NCBI RefSeq assembly: GCF_029714425.1
Contig: NZ_CP121668.1
Span: forward strand, 4,547,501-4,611,500
Source of the DNA: Bradyrhizobium sp. CB2312
GTDB taxonomy: Bacteria > Pseudomonadota > Alphaproteobacteria > Rhizobiales > Xanthobacteraceae
Direction of reading: 5' to 3'
Length of the DNA stretch: 64,000 nucleotides
In this document: in pieces, positions 50,596 to 58,653 of the stretch
Numbering within the stretch: position 1 is the first letter of the stretch
Layout: each line of letters begins with the position of its first letter
Made by a program: the position numbers and the translations under genes
Notes under the pieces: model-generated
What the model saw: only the letters and a program-made list of their open reading frames with translations
What the model was told of the DNA's origin: nothing
Database searches by the model: none

Positions 50596-51312
50596 ATGAA
50601 TCAACGATTTGATCTTTTTGCTTTCTCGCTTTTGCTCTTTGCGGTCATCCTTACTGTATGGCTGATTGTATTGCCGGTGAGCTTGGACGGCATTGCACGG
50701 TGGCAGACTCTCATAAGTGGAGCAGCCACATTTCTGGGCATCATCGTAGCATCTTGGAATGTTACAAGACAGATGCGGTTGGCCGCGCGAGGCCGGGAGC
50801 AAGACAGAATAGAGAGAGAGTTGCCCGGCCTCCGAGAGGCAGCCTATTTCCTCGGTCGGTTCGAGATGGCGTTCGGGAACGATGCTAAAGCATCTCCAGT
50901 AAGAGATGAGTTTAAGGCATTGCAGTTGGACGAAGCGCAAATTTCCGATTTCCTTGCTCAGGTGATCAAAGCACTGCCCATGACGCCAGATGTAATCAAA
51001 AGGAGGCTTGCGTTGGAGCTCTTCCAGCTTCGAGGCGCCGCGCAGCGAGTCGTTGAAAATGAAGATAGGTTGAAACGTGCCAAGGGTGCTTTGGACCGTG
51101 CCGAACGAACGACAGGCCTGAGTGTAAGCGAAGCGAAGACCGCATTGGAGCGAACGGAACTGGTTCTGCAAGCAGCAATCGAGCGTTTTGAAAAGGCGGT
51201 TCGAGAAGTTAAGAACTTCCGCATAGAAGTCACTACTCGTATAAAAGGGGAGAGAGCCCGCGGCGAAGCATTGCGTCGAGAACTTGAGCGTTCCCTTGCT
51301 CTCAGAGAGTGA
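50596..51312 (+). CDS. Membrane-anchored coiled-coil protein, probable moron
   Basis: 238 residues from ATG 50596. Two transmembrane helices (FAFSLLLFAVILTVWLIVLP; LISGAATFLGIIVASW) are followed by a cytoplasmic helical region and a long Lys/Glu/Arg/Ala-rich coiled coil (residues about 150-235). It is on the opposite strand to all surrounding structural genes, sits between the terminase and head-closure genes, and is AT-richer. That position and orientation are typical of morons, often lysogenic-conversion or exclusion genes. No known domain. Confidence 0.7.
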   Translation: MNQRFDLFAFSLLLFAVILTVWLIVLPVSLDGIARWQTLISGAATFLGIIVASWNVTRQMRLAARGREQDRIERELPGLREAAYFLGRFEMAFGNDAKASPVRDEFKALQLDEAQISDFLAQVIKALPMTPDVIKRRLALELFQLRGAAQRVVENEDRLKRAKGALDRAERTTGLSVSEAKTALERTELVLQAAIERFEKAVREVKNFRIEVTTRIKGERARGEALRRELERSLALRE

Positions 51313-51314
51313 AC

Positions 51315-51635
51315 TTAACAAAACCCAACTCGCTGGCATTTCACGTCCATACTGACGCGCCGGCCGATCTCGCTAATGCCGGTGATTTCGTATTGCTGGC
51401 CCTCATAGAGCAGCCGGTCATTGAGGCTGAGGCTGGCGAAGTAATACATGCGGAAGGTCAATACCGCGTCGGTAGTGTGGCCGCGCTCGCCCTCTCGATC
51501 GTCGGTGGTGTTCTTGAGCAGTTGCGCCCGCATGGTGGCGTAGGTGTTCCAGGTCTCTACAGGCGTGCCGTAGAGGTCCAGGCCGGTGGTGCGGCGCTGA
51601 ATTTCAATGATGCGGTCGAGGTTGCCGGCTCGCAT
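51315..51635 (-). CDS. Phage head closure protein
   Basis: 106 residues. MRAGNLDRIIEIQRRTTGLD, the middle TFRMYYFASLSLNDRLLYEG and QQYEITGISEIGRRVSMDVK match the head-tail joining (HK97 gp7/SPP1 gp16-type) family. It lies between the DUF3168 gene, one base away, and the plus-strand moron. Confidence 0.85.
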   Translation of the reverse strand: MRAGNLDRIIEIQRRTTGLDLYGTPVETWNTYATMRAQLLKNTTDDREGERGHTTDAVLTFRMYYFASLSLNDRLLYEGQQYEITGISEIGRRVSMDVKCQRVGFC

Positions 51636-51636
51636 G

Positions 51637-52053
51637 TCAGTTCGGCTTCACGACCGCCGCCACATTGATCACGCCATGGCTGAAAGAGCCGTGCGGATCG
51701 CGGAGGTAGCGGGTTTGGGTGGTCTGCATGTCGTGCACGATGAAACCGTCTATTGGCAGCACGCCATCGGCCTGGGCGTCGATCCGCAGCGCCGCGACGA
51801 TGGCGGAGACGGCTTCCTTGCACTGGATCAAGCCGGGCTCTGCGAACCACACATGAAGGGTCGCATGGCTGGTCGCGTCCCAGCGCCGGAAGATGGTCTG
51901 GCCCTCGCCGAGATACACGGCCGGCATGATCTCGGGGCGCCCGTTGGCGTCGATCACGTGGTCAGCCTGGACCAGGGCCATCAGCTCCGGGCTCGCGATC
52001 AGGCGCGATCGGATAGCCTTCTGGAGGGCGAGAGACGGGTCGGAAGCGGTCAT
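51637..52053 (-). CDS. DUF3168 tail-completion-type protein
   Basis: 138 residues from ATG 52053 (MTASDPSLALQKAIRSRLIA). The beta-rich core RPEIMPAVYLGEGQTIFRRW and ATLHVWFAEPGLIQCKEAVS is that of DUF3168 proteins, which sit near head-tail joining genes and act at the tail terminus. It belongs to the connector-closure block. Confidence 0.8.
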   Translation of the reverse strand: MTASDPSLALQKAIRSRLIASPELMALVQADHVIDANGRPEIMPAVYLGEGQTIFRRWDATSHATLHVWFAEPGLIQCKEAVSAIVAALRIDAQADGVLPIDGFIVHDMQTTQTRYLRDPHGSFSHGVINVAAVVKPN

Positions 52054-52054
52054 T

Positions 52055-52342
52055 TCAGAAGGCAAACGCGCGATAAGGGGCCAGCAAATCGAGAAAACCA
52101 AACGGCAGCGCCATGGCGGTGATGCCAATCAAGCTTGCTTCGCGGTTCTGATAGAGGTGCGCCGTCAATTGCAGCACGGCTTCCCGGATCGGTGCCGGCG
52201 CCGTGTCGGCATCGGGATCGCCGGCCGTGTAAGCCGAAACCCACGCCTTTGCCGCCGCCAACTTGTCGGTAAGCAGCGCGTCGTCAGCGTCCAGGGTGAC
52301 GTTCAGGTGGGCCTTGGCTTGGTCCAGGGTGATGCCGGGCAT
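52055..52342 (-). CDS. Phage head-tail connector (gp6-like)
   Basis: 95 residues. MPGITLDQAKAHLNVTLDAD, then AWVSAYTAG and AVLQLTAHLYQNREASLIG fit the all-helical gp6/gp15 connector family that extends the portal ring. The stop lies 1 base before the DUF3168 start. Confidence 0.88.
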   Translation of the reverse strand: MPGITLDQAKAHLNVTLDADDALLTDKLAAAKAWVSAYTAGDPDADTAPAPIREAVLQLTAHLYQNREASLIGITAMALPFGFLDLLAPYRAFAF

Positions 52343-52358
52343 AGTTGAAAAACTCCAA

Positions 52359-52793
52359 TTAGACGCTCTCTTGCGTGACCCGGGGGCACCGGTCGTCCGC
52401 GCTTTTTGGGATGTTTGAACTCACCCCCGGGGTAGCGGCGGCGTTGCGGTGTGCTTCGTCGCGTTGCGCGGCGAGGTGTTGGTCGAGGCCATGGCGCAGC
52501 TCAGCCATCTGCTCTTCCATCTGGCGAACGAACGAGCGGACCGAACGCGTCATCTGTCGGTGTGCGGCGTGCATGTCGCGCTGCCAGCCGTAAAGAGCAG
52601 GCAATTCATGGGCAAACGACGGTGCGAGAGCCGGCTTAGGCTTTCGGCCCTGCTTGCCAACAGGTGTCGTCAAAGCTTCCTCGGCGGACCAGCCCAGGTT
52701 CAGCCGCTTCGTGATTGTGTCGGAGCTTATGCCGGTGAGCTTTGCCCACTCGCATACAGGGCGCGACATACCTTTGAATTCGATCGGGCGCAT
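52359..52793 (-). CDS. Hypothetical phage protein with N-terminal HTH-like repeat
   Basis: 144 residues from ATG 52793. The N-terminus (SRPVCEWAKLTGISSDTITK; RLNLGWSAEEALTTPVG) resembles the short DNA-binding modules found next to HNH and intron-type nucleases. The rest is helical and Gln/Glu-rich (MEEQMAELRHGLDQHLAAQ). It follows the HNH gene by 4 bases, suggesting a functional pair. The role is not known. Confidence 0.6.
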   Translation of the reverse strand: MRPIEFKGMSRPVCEWAKLTGISSDTITKRLNLGWSAEEALTTPVGKQGRKPKPALAPSFAHELPALYGWQRDMHAAHRQMTRSVRSFVRQMEEQMAELRHGLDQHLAAQRDEAHRNAAATPGVSSNIPKSADDRCPRVTQESV

Positions 52794-52797
52794 GGGT

Positions 52798-53127
52798 CTA
52801 CTTGGACCTTTCGAGACGTTGTTTAGTGCTGTTGTGGTGATGGGTGCAGAGCGGCTGCCAGTTACCCTTGTCCCAGAACAAGGCGCGGTCGCCACGGTGC
52901 GGCTTAATATGATCGACCACGACGGCGGGCTTGCCGCACATGACGCAATCAGGATGTTTATCCAGGAAGGCGCGGCGGGCCTTGGACCACTTGCTGTCAT
53001 AGCCGCGATCATTGGCGTTGGGTCGGCGCCTGTCCTCTTCCCTGCGGCGGTGGCTTTGGCATACGCATCGAGTGTCGCCGGTAACGATCCGTCCGCACGC
53101 GCACACTCGACCACACTTGTAGGGCAT
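52798..53127 (-). CDS. HNH endonuclease
   Basis: 109 residues. The zinc-bound HNH site is seen as HPDCVMCGKPAVVVDHIKPH and NWQPLCTHHHNSTK. Two further Cys pairs lie near the N-terminus (CGRVCACGRI). HNH proteins beside terminase or connector genes support packaging of long-tailed phages such as HK97. Its ATG overlaps the previous stop (TGATG). Confidence 0.9.
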   Translation of the reverse strand: MPYKCGRVCACGRIVTGDTRCVCQSHRRREEDRRRPNANDRGYDSKWSKARRAFLDKHPDCVMCGKPAVVVDHIKPHRGDRALFWDKGNWQPLCTHHHNSTKQRLERSK

Positions 53128-53669
53128 CAGCGCGGCCTCACGTGGTTCGTAAGGTCGCCGATGGCGTTGAGGTCACCTTTGGACGGCGGCTCAGTGCTGG
53201 TTTGATCGTCCTTGCCGCTGCCGAATATCGTCTTGAGCACAGCCCCGATCATATCGAGACGGCCGACGTGGGCGTTTATGATCTCAGCGGGCGTCGCTTC
53301 CCAGGTGTCATCAGCGGTCCAGCCCAGCCAACCGGTGCCGATCTGATAAAGCTTGGTGAAGTATTCATCGAACGTCATGGATTCGCCCGATGACTTGTCT
53401 CCGGAAGTATCTTCACCTCTCAAAATCAGGACGAATTCGAGAAGCTGTTCGCGCGCGTCCAGGATGTCGCGGAGCGACGCAATCGGTGTGACTGCGCTGG
53501 TCGCCGTGATCAGGTCCATGATGGCGCTAAAACTGCCGTCTAAGATGGCTTGGTATAGCTGCGGAAAGCCATACTTGTGATGGAGGTGGAATGCGGCCCG
53601 CAGCGACGGCTTCAGGTCAAACGACCTGTCGCCAACCTGGAGGCTGAAGGTATTCGCTGCGAGCCGCAT
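53127..53669 (-). CDS. Putative tail assembly chaperone-like protein
   Basis: 180 residues. A beta-strand N-terminus (NTFSLQVGDRSFDLKPSLRA) leads to a helical part. DDTWEATPAEIINAHVGRL resembles the W-x-x-TPxE motif of tail assembly chaperones. It lies between the capsid and HNH genes, not next to the tape measure where chaperones normally are, so the assignment is cautious. Confidence 0.5.
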   Translation of the reverse strand: MRLAANTFSLQVGDRSFDLKPSLRAAFHLHHKYGFPQLYQAILDGSFSAIMDLITATSAVTPIASLRDILDAREQLLEFVLILRGEDTSGDKSSGESMTFDEYFTKLYQIGTGWLGWTADDTWEATPAEIINAHVGRLDMIGAVLKTIFGSGKDDQTSTEPPSKGDLNAIGDLTNHVRPR

Positions 53670-53675
53670 AGCTGC

Positions 53676-54839
53676 TTACGGCTTGGTCGATTTAATGAGG
53701 ACCGCGGCCTCATTGAGCAACGGCGCACCGCCGACGCGACGGCGCCAGCGAACCTTGACGACGCCATTGTCGGCGCCGGTGAGGTCATCCACGCGAATAG
53801 CGAGGCCGACGCGATCGACGATCTGATAAGCGCTCTCCATGTCGCCGAACACAACCGGATAAGTCGTGCCCGACGCGGTCGGCAACAGGCTCATGTCCAC
53901 GGACTCATAGACGGGCCGACCCAGGAGCGTTGCGGGCGTTCCGTTGGCGAGACCATCGGACCAGATCGGACCGGAGTAGCCGATCGAACCAACGGCAGCG
54001 TCCGCGACCTTGCGAATGAGACCCATGGTCTCGCGGCGCATGATCCAGGAGCCGTTCGCCGCATACTCGCCCGGGAGAGCATAGAATGCATCAATCAACT
54101 TGCCGACGATGTCCGAACCATCGGGCGCAGCGGTGATCGAAGCGTAATTCGTGGGCGTGTTGAGCAGGCCGGTCGGCTTACCGTTGCCGTCGCCGATCAT
54201 GAAGGACTTGGCCTCCACCTTGCCGGTGATCTTGGCAATATGGCCGGCGACGAACGAAAGCAGGTCGATATCCGCGTCTTCCAGCAACTGCTGGCTGATC
54301 GGGATGTAGCGTGCGTTCTCGAACGTCTTGATGTTGAGCTGGCCGAACACCGGCTCCGTCGAGGTCCGGTTGCCGGTCTCCGTAACCCAGCCTTCGCCAT
54401 CGGCGTCGGTTTCGAGGGTCGGAATATAGACCTCGGTGGTGCCGATGGTCATTGCGCTAGCGAGACCACGAAGCGGCGAGTATCGACGCAGCTTCTCAAG
54501 AACGGTCTTGCCGTATTCGGGAGTGACGACGTAGCCGCCGGCCGTGTTGGTGCCGAGGTTGAGCGTCTTGCGCTCCAGATCATCGAGCGCGCCGACGCCG
54601 TTGCGCAGGAACTTGTTCAGCGCCTTGGTTTCGAGGCCCGGTTCGTTGTCGTTCGCCGGCCGATTGTTCGGCCGGTTCAGCTTGGCTTCCAGTCGATCCA
54701 GGCGCTCGGTGAGCTTGCTGTTGTCGTTGGCGGCCTTCGTTTCGAGGGCCACCTTCAGTTCCGCCAGTTCCTTGGCGACGTCGGCAATCGGATCGCCTTC
54801 GCCGCTATCCTTGAATTCCAGTGCGTTCGCAGTCTTCAT
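53676..54839 (-). CDS. HK97-type major capsid protein
   Basis: 387 residues. The N-terminal helical delta region (VAKELAELKVALETKAANDN) is followed by the capsid fold: TLNLGTNTAGGYVVTPEYGK, ENARYIPISQQLLEDADID, FMIGDGNGKPTGLLNT and ATLLGRPVYESVDM. It would form the icosahedral shell. The protease gene lies 16 bases upstream. Confidence 0.95.
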   Translation of the reverse strand: MKTANALEFKDSGEGDPIADVAKELAELKVALETKAANDNSKLTERLDRLEAKLNRPNNRPANDNEPGLETKALNKFLRNGVGALDDLERKTLNLGTNTAGGYVVTPEYGKTVLEKLRRYSPLRGLASAMTIGTTEVYIPTLETDADGEGWVTETGNRTSTEPVFGQLNIKTFENARYIPISQQLLEDADIDLLSFVAGHIAKITGKVEAKSFMIGDGNGKPTGLLNTPTNYASITAAPDGSDIVGKLIDAFYALPGEYAANGSWIMRRETMGLIRKVADAAVGSIGYSGPIWSDGLANGTPATLLGRPVYESVDMSLLPTASGTTYPVVFGDMESAYQIVDRVGLAIRVDDLTGADNGVVKVRWRRRVGGAPLLNEAAVLIKSTKP

Positions 54840-54855
54840 TGGGTCGTCAAAGCTC

Positions 54856-55353
54856 CTAGGAGTTCAGCGTTGCCGTGAAACGCTTGATGAGGTCGGCCAC
54901 GGCACGCGCCGCGTCGTCGGATTTCGTGCCGGTGATGCGGGCACGGGAATGAGCTGGGTCGCGAACCAAGCTGATCTCAGCGAGATCAAGCGCGTCGATA
55001 ATGCGACCGCGGGCGAGCTTACGGGCCGCCTTGGTGTAGAAGCCGATGGACAAGCCGGTGACCAAACGAGTCTTGAGCATCGCGCGAATTGAACGCGCGC
55101 GCGGCTGGTCGAGGTGAAGTTGGCCTTTGACGGTCAGTCCGTCCTCGGTTTCCTTCACTTCGTTCCAGGTGCCGACCAGATCATCCGGCCGATGCTGATA
55201 CAAAATCGGCAAGTCGGGCAGGATCGCGCCGAACGCGCCCTTTGTGATCAGGTCGCCATAGCTGTCAGGCCCTGCGTTGAAGGGCCAGGCGATGCCGGTG
55301 ATCTCACCTTCATCGCTGACGCTCAGCGTTGCCTTGACTTCAAGCCGGTCCAT
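54856..55353 (-). CDS. HK97-family prohead protease
   Basis: 165 residues. EGEITGIAWPFNAG-like start (seen as DEGEITGIAWPFNAG), the catalytic His in LPILYQHRPDDLVG and Ser in VTGLSIGFYTKAAR, then ALDLAEISLVRDPAH. It cleaves the capsid delta domain during maturation. It is placed normally, just upstream of the capsid gene. Confidence 0.93.
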   Translation of the reverse strand: MDRLEVKATLSVSDEGEITGIAWPFNAGPDSYGDLITKGAFGAILPDLPILYQHRPDDLVGTWNEVKETEDGLTVKGQLHLDQPRARSIRAMLKTRLVTGLSIGFYTKAARKLARGRIIDALDLAEISLVRDPAHSRARITGTKSDDAARAVADLIKRFTATLNS

Positions 55354-55355
55354 GA

Positions 55356-55901
55356 TCAGTCCCGGAACACTTCGAACGCCACGGTCAATGTCTTGGCCGA
55401 GCCGGGCGTCAGAGCCGTCTTCGTCTCAAGAACAAAGAAGATGTTCTTGGTGCCGCTGGACGGATCGAAAATGACCTCGCTACCGCTGACGGGCGCGCCG
55501 ATGCCCTTCACGACTGAGCCGGAGAACTTCTGATCGAGCGTGACGCTGAACGCGCCCAGATAGTTGCTTTCGGTGAGTGCAGCCGCAAACGCCGCATTGT
55601 CGCCAGACGCGAAGGTGGGCGCGTCTTTGAACACATGGACGTAAAGGTTTGCATTGAACCAGGCGATGTCATCCACCTTCACGCGGCAGCGACGCAGCAC
55701 GCCTTTGGTATCGACGTCGCGCGATGCCGCGACGGGCACCGGGGAGCACGAGGCTGCCGTCGTCGATTGCGCAACGATGTCGCCGGCGGCATAGGCGGCC
55801 GTATCTGCGGGACGCTGCACTGAGCCGCCGACCACGGCAGTGTTGCCGGTAATCGGGATAGGATTGTTGTCACTGACGGGCGCGTTAATCGTGAAGGTCA
55901 T
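55356..55901 (-). CDS. Putative phage structural protein (tail tube or decoration type)
   Basis: 181 residues, beta-rich and cysteine-poor: MTFTINAPVSDNNPIPITG, PADTAAYAAGDIVAQS and ALTPGSAKTLTVAFEVFRD. It is two bases from the protease gene and follows a GTA gp10-like gene. This could be a major tail or capsid decoration protein; no definite family is recognised. Confidence 0.55.
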   Translation of the reverse strand: MTFTINAPVSDNNPIPITGNTAVVGGSVQRPADTAAYAAGDIVAQSTTAASCSPVPVAASRDVDTKGVLRRCRVKVDDIAWFNANLYVHVFKDAPTFASGDNAAFAAALTESNYLGAFSVTLDQKFSGSVVKGIGAPVSGSEVIFDPSSGTKNIFFVLETKTALTPGSAKTLTVAFEVFRD

Positions 55902-55906
55902 TTCGA

Positions 55907-56233
55907 TCAGGTTCCTTTGGTTTCGCTGGGGTTGCCGAACAAAACGCGTTCCAGGATTTTGGCGGCGAGTTCGTAGGTTTCGATCAGGGGGCGGCCGTCG
56001 ACGTAGGCCACGATGAATTCATGGGCGCGCTTGGGCGGGGTGCCGGCGCCGATGAGCGCGAGCCGAATGGTCTCGGTTACGTCTGCCTGGGCGAAGTTGC
56101 GCGAGAACAGCCGGTTCGCAATCATGCCGATGCCGGAGCCGCATTTGGTCTCAAGCTCGCCGATCACTGCAGGCGTAAGCTTGAATGCGTGCTCGCCATC
56201 GCCAAAAAAGATTGTGTAAGCGGTCATGGTCAT
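55907..56233 (-). CDS. GTA gp10-like protein (second copy)
   Basis: 108 residues. The core (FKLTPAVIGELETKCGSGIG; VTETIRLALIGAGTPPKRAH; ERVLFG) fits the GTA_gp10 type small tail proteins. It is similar in size and pattern to the gene at 46649-46993. Its start overlaps the end of the gpI-like gene. Confidence 0.65.
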   Translation of the reverse strand: MTMTAYTIFFGDGEHAFKLTPAVIGELETKCGSGIGMIANRLFSRNFAQADVTETIRLALIGAGTPPKRAHEFIVAYVDGRPLIETYELAAKILERVLFGNPSETKGT

Positions 56234-56895
56234 TGTCCGAACGCGGTCTCAATTGAGCCGGCGTTGTCGGCATAGACGCTGATGTCTTCCACGTCGGACC
56301 AGACCTCGACCGGCGTGGTGCCGACCATCACCTCGCCGTAGATCAGCGGGATCGCATCGCCTTGACGACCGGAGTTGCCGATGTTGCCGCCGTTGACGCT
56401 GAGCGCATTGGAGGCCTGCGTTTCTTGACCGGCCGGCTTGGTGAGCAGCGTTGCAGCACCGGATAGCGCAAGGCCAAGGCCGATCGCGGCAACGGCGCCG
56501 TAAGAGGTGCCGGAGAGAATGCCGGAAGCCGCAAGCGGGGTCGCGAGAACGCCTCCGGACAGGAAGATGGCGCTGCCGACCAGGGCAGCACCGAGCACGA
56601 CCTTCGTGGTGCCCTTGGCCGTTCGGCTTGTAGCCGCACCTCTTACGATCGGGAAGATGTGCAGGTCCGCGGCGCCCAGGTTGAATTGGTTCACAAGCTC
56701 CAAGTCGAGCTGCATGCCGGAGCGCTTGTCGCCTCGCACGATCTTGTAATAGCCCTCCTCAATCGCCTTGATGAACCGACCGGGGAAGGCGCAGTTGAGC
56801 GCGCGCAATGCTTCGCCGGCGGTGGCAACGTCAAAGCGATGGGACTTGCCGAATTCCTTGCCGAGCCGGCCGTGCAGGTGAACTGTGCGAAGCAT
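56230..56895 (-). CDS. Tail assembly protein (lambda gpI-like)
   Basis: 221 residues. It begins LRTVHLHGRLGKEFGKSHRF and has PGRFIKAIEEGYYKIVRGD, then two hydrophobic Gly/Ala-rich segments (VVLGAALVGSAIFLSGGVLA; AAIGLGLALSGAATLL) and PLIYGEVMVGTTPVEVWS. These are the features of lambda gpI-type tail tip assembly proteins. Its place directly after the portal gene is unusual. Confidence 0.8.
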   Translation of the reverse strand: MLRTVHLHGRLGKEFGKSHRFDVATAGEALRALNCAFPGRFIKAIEEGYYKIVRGDKRSGMQLDLELVNQFNLGAADLHIFPIVRGAATSRTAKGTTKVVLGAALVGSAIFLSGGVLATPLAASGILSGTSYGAVAAIGLGLALSGAATLLTKPAGQETQASNALSVNGGNIGNSGRQGDAIPLIYGEVMVGTTPVEVWSDVEDISVYADNAGSIETAFGQ

Positions 56896-58136
56896 CAGGG
56901 AACTTCCTTCTGATTGTCGTTGGCGCTGCCGGAATTGAGCGCGCCACCGGCATGTGCGGATGATGTGTTGAAGTTCTCGAACACGTCGCCACCCTCATAA
57001 GCCGGCAATCCGAAACCGATCTGTCGGGCTTCGTTCGGATTGAGGATGCGCGCGGAGACGGTTGCGCTCAGAGCCTGGGCACGCGCGAGCAGATCGGCAC
57101 GCGCGAAGCCATCGATATTGAATTCGATGGCATACTGAGCGCGCTCTTCCGGCGTCAGAAGCTTCAACTCAAGCTCTTGCTCGAAGGACTTCAGGCGGGG
57201 CAATAGAGCTTGCGAGAGGAATTCTTGGCCGATCGATTCAATGGAGCGGGGCGTCGCGCGATCGACCTGCATCAGCATGTGGAGCGGCACTCGGAACAGC
57301 CGGGCGATCTCCGCCACGGCATACGTTCGCATTTCGAGGAACTGACTATCGACGCTGTTGAAGGCTCGCGGTTCCCAGGAAGCGTCGGACGGGATGACCG
57401 CCGTGCCGCCGCCATTGTCGCCACCTTGCGATGCCTGCCACGCGGCTTTTGCAGCCTTGAGCGTGGCTTCCGTTACGTTACCCTTGAGGGACAGCACTCC
57501 GCTGGGGCGTGCCATGTTGCCGAAGAGGCGCGATGCATGACGCTCCAGGACCAGGGCAAGCGCGATGGCGTTGCGGCCCTCGCCGACAAGGCCCTTGCGA
57601 GCATCATAAGCCGGCGTCGGGATATGGATCAGGTCCGCGCCGTTGATCTCGCGGCCGTTCAGTTTGTAGGTCGGCTCAACGTCGCTCGTATCGACGGCCA
57701 CAGATTGGGTTTGTGGATCGAGCCGGAGCAGTTCGGCAGGCTTGCCACCGTCAACGCGATTGATCAGCGCAAAGCTACCGTGCGGCTGCAAGAGCGCGTC
57801 GGCCATGAGCTGGGTGCGAAACAGTGCTGCCGGCGCCCAGGTGTTCGGAGCGTCGTGCAACAGTTTGTAGAGGGGGTGGTCGGTGGCCTTCTCTTTGCCG
57901 CCGTCCGGAAGCTTCTTGTAAACGTGAAGGGGGAGCGAGCCGGCCGCCTCGGAGATGGAGCGGACTGCGCACGCGACGGGCGCGCACGTCATGGCGCTGT
58001 GCGGGGTCACAACCACGCCGGCCAGGGTCGGGGTCGCGCCGAACAGATCGAACAGCCAAGCCTCAGGCGAGGAGACGCCTGACGAAGACTTGGTCTCGAT
58101 ACCGAGAAGGGATTTGAGGCGGGAGGCGATGGACAA
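56895..58136 (-). CDS. HK97-family portal protein
   Basis: 413 residues. PVACAVRSISEAAGSLPLHV, LIHIPTPAYDARKGLVGEG, VAEIARLFRVPLHMLMQVDR and TPRSIESIGQEFLSQALLP, then YAIEFNIDGFARADLLAR, define the portal fold. It forms the DNA entry ring. It is the first gene of the minus-strand structural block; the intergenic region upstream carries a 22-base palindrome. Confidence 0.95.
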   Translation of the reverse strand: MSIASRLKSLLGIETKSSSGVSSPEAWLFDLFGATPTLAGVVVTPHSAMTCAPVACAVRSISEAAGSLPLHVYKKLPDGGKEKATDHPLYKLLHDAPNTWAPAALFRTQLMADALLQPHGSFALINRVDGGKPAELLRLDPQTQSVAVDTSDVEPTYKLNGREINGADLIHIPTPAYDARKGLVGEGRNAIALALVLERHASRLFGNMARPSGVLSLKGNVTEATLKAAKAAWQASQGGDNGGGTAVIPSDASWEPRAFNSVDSQFLEMRTYAVAEIARLFRVPLHMLMQVDRATPRSIESIGQEFLSQALLPRLKSFEQELELKLLTPEERAQYAIEFNIDGFARADLLARAQALSATVSARILNPNEARQIGFGLPAYEGGDVFENFNTSSAHAGGALNSGSANDNQKEVP

Positions 58137-58206
58137 AACGGCACAATCAGAGCTGGCCCGCTGCTCAGGCGGGCGAGGGGACAGTTCTCTGCTGTGCTGT
58201 GATCGA

Positions 58207-58228
58207 GCGCTCAGCGATCGCTGAGCGC
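58207..58228. promoter_or_regulatory. Perfect 22-bp palindrome upstream of the portal gene
   Basis: GCGCTCAGCGA followed immediately by its complement TCGCTGAGCGC, 71 bases upstream of the portal start on the minus strand. A candidate operator or activator site for the structural operon. Without a loop or T run it does not look like a terminator. Confidence 0.5.
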
Positions 58229-58323
58229 ACTTCTACGATGGAAATATTATTTCGTGGAAATTCGCTGCCGTCAAGCCGATTGAAATAAAATTGCGCGTGT
58301 CACCTGCGACGTAGCCCGAAGCA

Positions 58324-58383
58324 GTTTGCACGCGCAATCAAAAGCGATGCAAATTCAATACCGGCAGAATCTGGCAGTTTGCA
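58324..58383 (+). repeat. GTTTGCA repeats beside attR (candidate integrase arm sites)
   Basis: Two direct copies of GCAGTTTGCA (58321-58330, 58374-58383) lie 34-96 bases before the attR core. The heptamer GTTTGCA matches the four copies next to attL. In addition, ATTGCGCGTG (58290-58299) and CACGCGCAAT (58329-58338) form an inverted pair overlapping the first copy. Confidence 0.6.
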
Positions 58384-58416
58384 GAAAAAATCAACGATAT
58401 CAAAGCTCAACGCTAA

Positions 58417-58463
58417 TCTGGGAGACTAGGGGTCGGAGGTTCAAATCCTCTCGCTCCGACCAA
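58417..58463 (+). repeat. attR core (47 bp)
   Basis: An exact copy of the 3' part of tRNA-Pro (identical to 38460-58463's left core, 38460-38506). The tRNA's 5' part is absent, so this is not a functional tRNA gene. It marks the right end of the prophage-like element. Confidence 0.93.
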
Positions 58464-58653
58464 CACAATCAAAGACTTAGCCGGAAGTCTGAAGAGCTGG
58501 CTATAAAATTTGTAGCCACTATGTAGCCAGCGCATCCACTACAAGCTTTTACAGGTTTTGAGTAACGTTCTGTTACATTTCAATTACATTTACGGTTTCG
58601 GGCCCTTTTTGCGCTACTCGATTTGATAGCAATGGACCTCCAACACCAACCGC

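Larger units (their letters stand above)
38460..58463. mobile_element. tRNA-Pro-integrated prophage-like element, 20.0 kb
   Basis: A perfect 47-bp repeat of the tRNA-Pro 3' end bounds the segment. Inside lie a tyrosine integrase, an excisionase-like gene, cargo genes (DUF262, FRG), small hypothetical genes, and an HK97-like minus-strand module with portal, protease, capsid, connector, closure, terminases and tape measure. Missing are recognisable lysis genes, tail fibre or baseplate, late tail genes, repressor and replication genes. The terminase is disrupted. Base composition of the small cargo genes is AT-richer than the flanks. It is best read as a defective prophage that may still excise. 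Confidence 0.9.

Noticed and set aside
58417..58463. Second tRNA-Pro gene
   Set aside because: Only the 3' part is present and the acceptor 5' strand and D arm are missing, so it is the attR core, not a tRNA gene.
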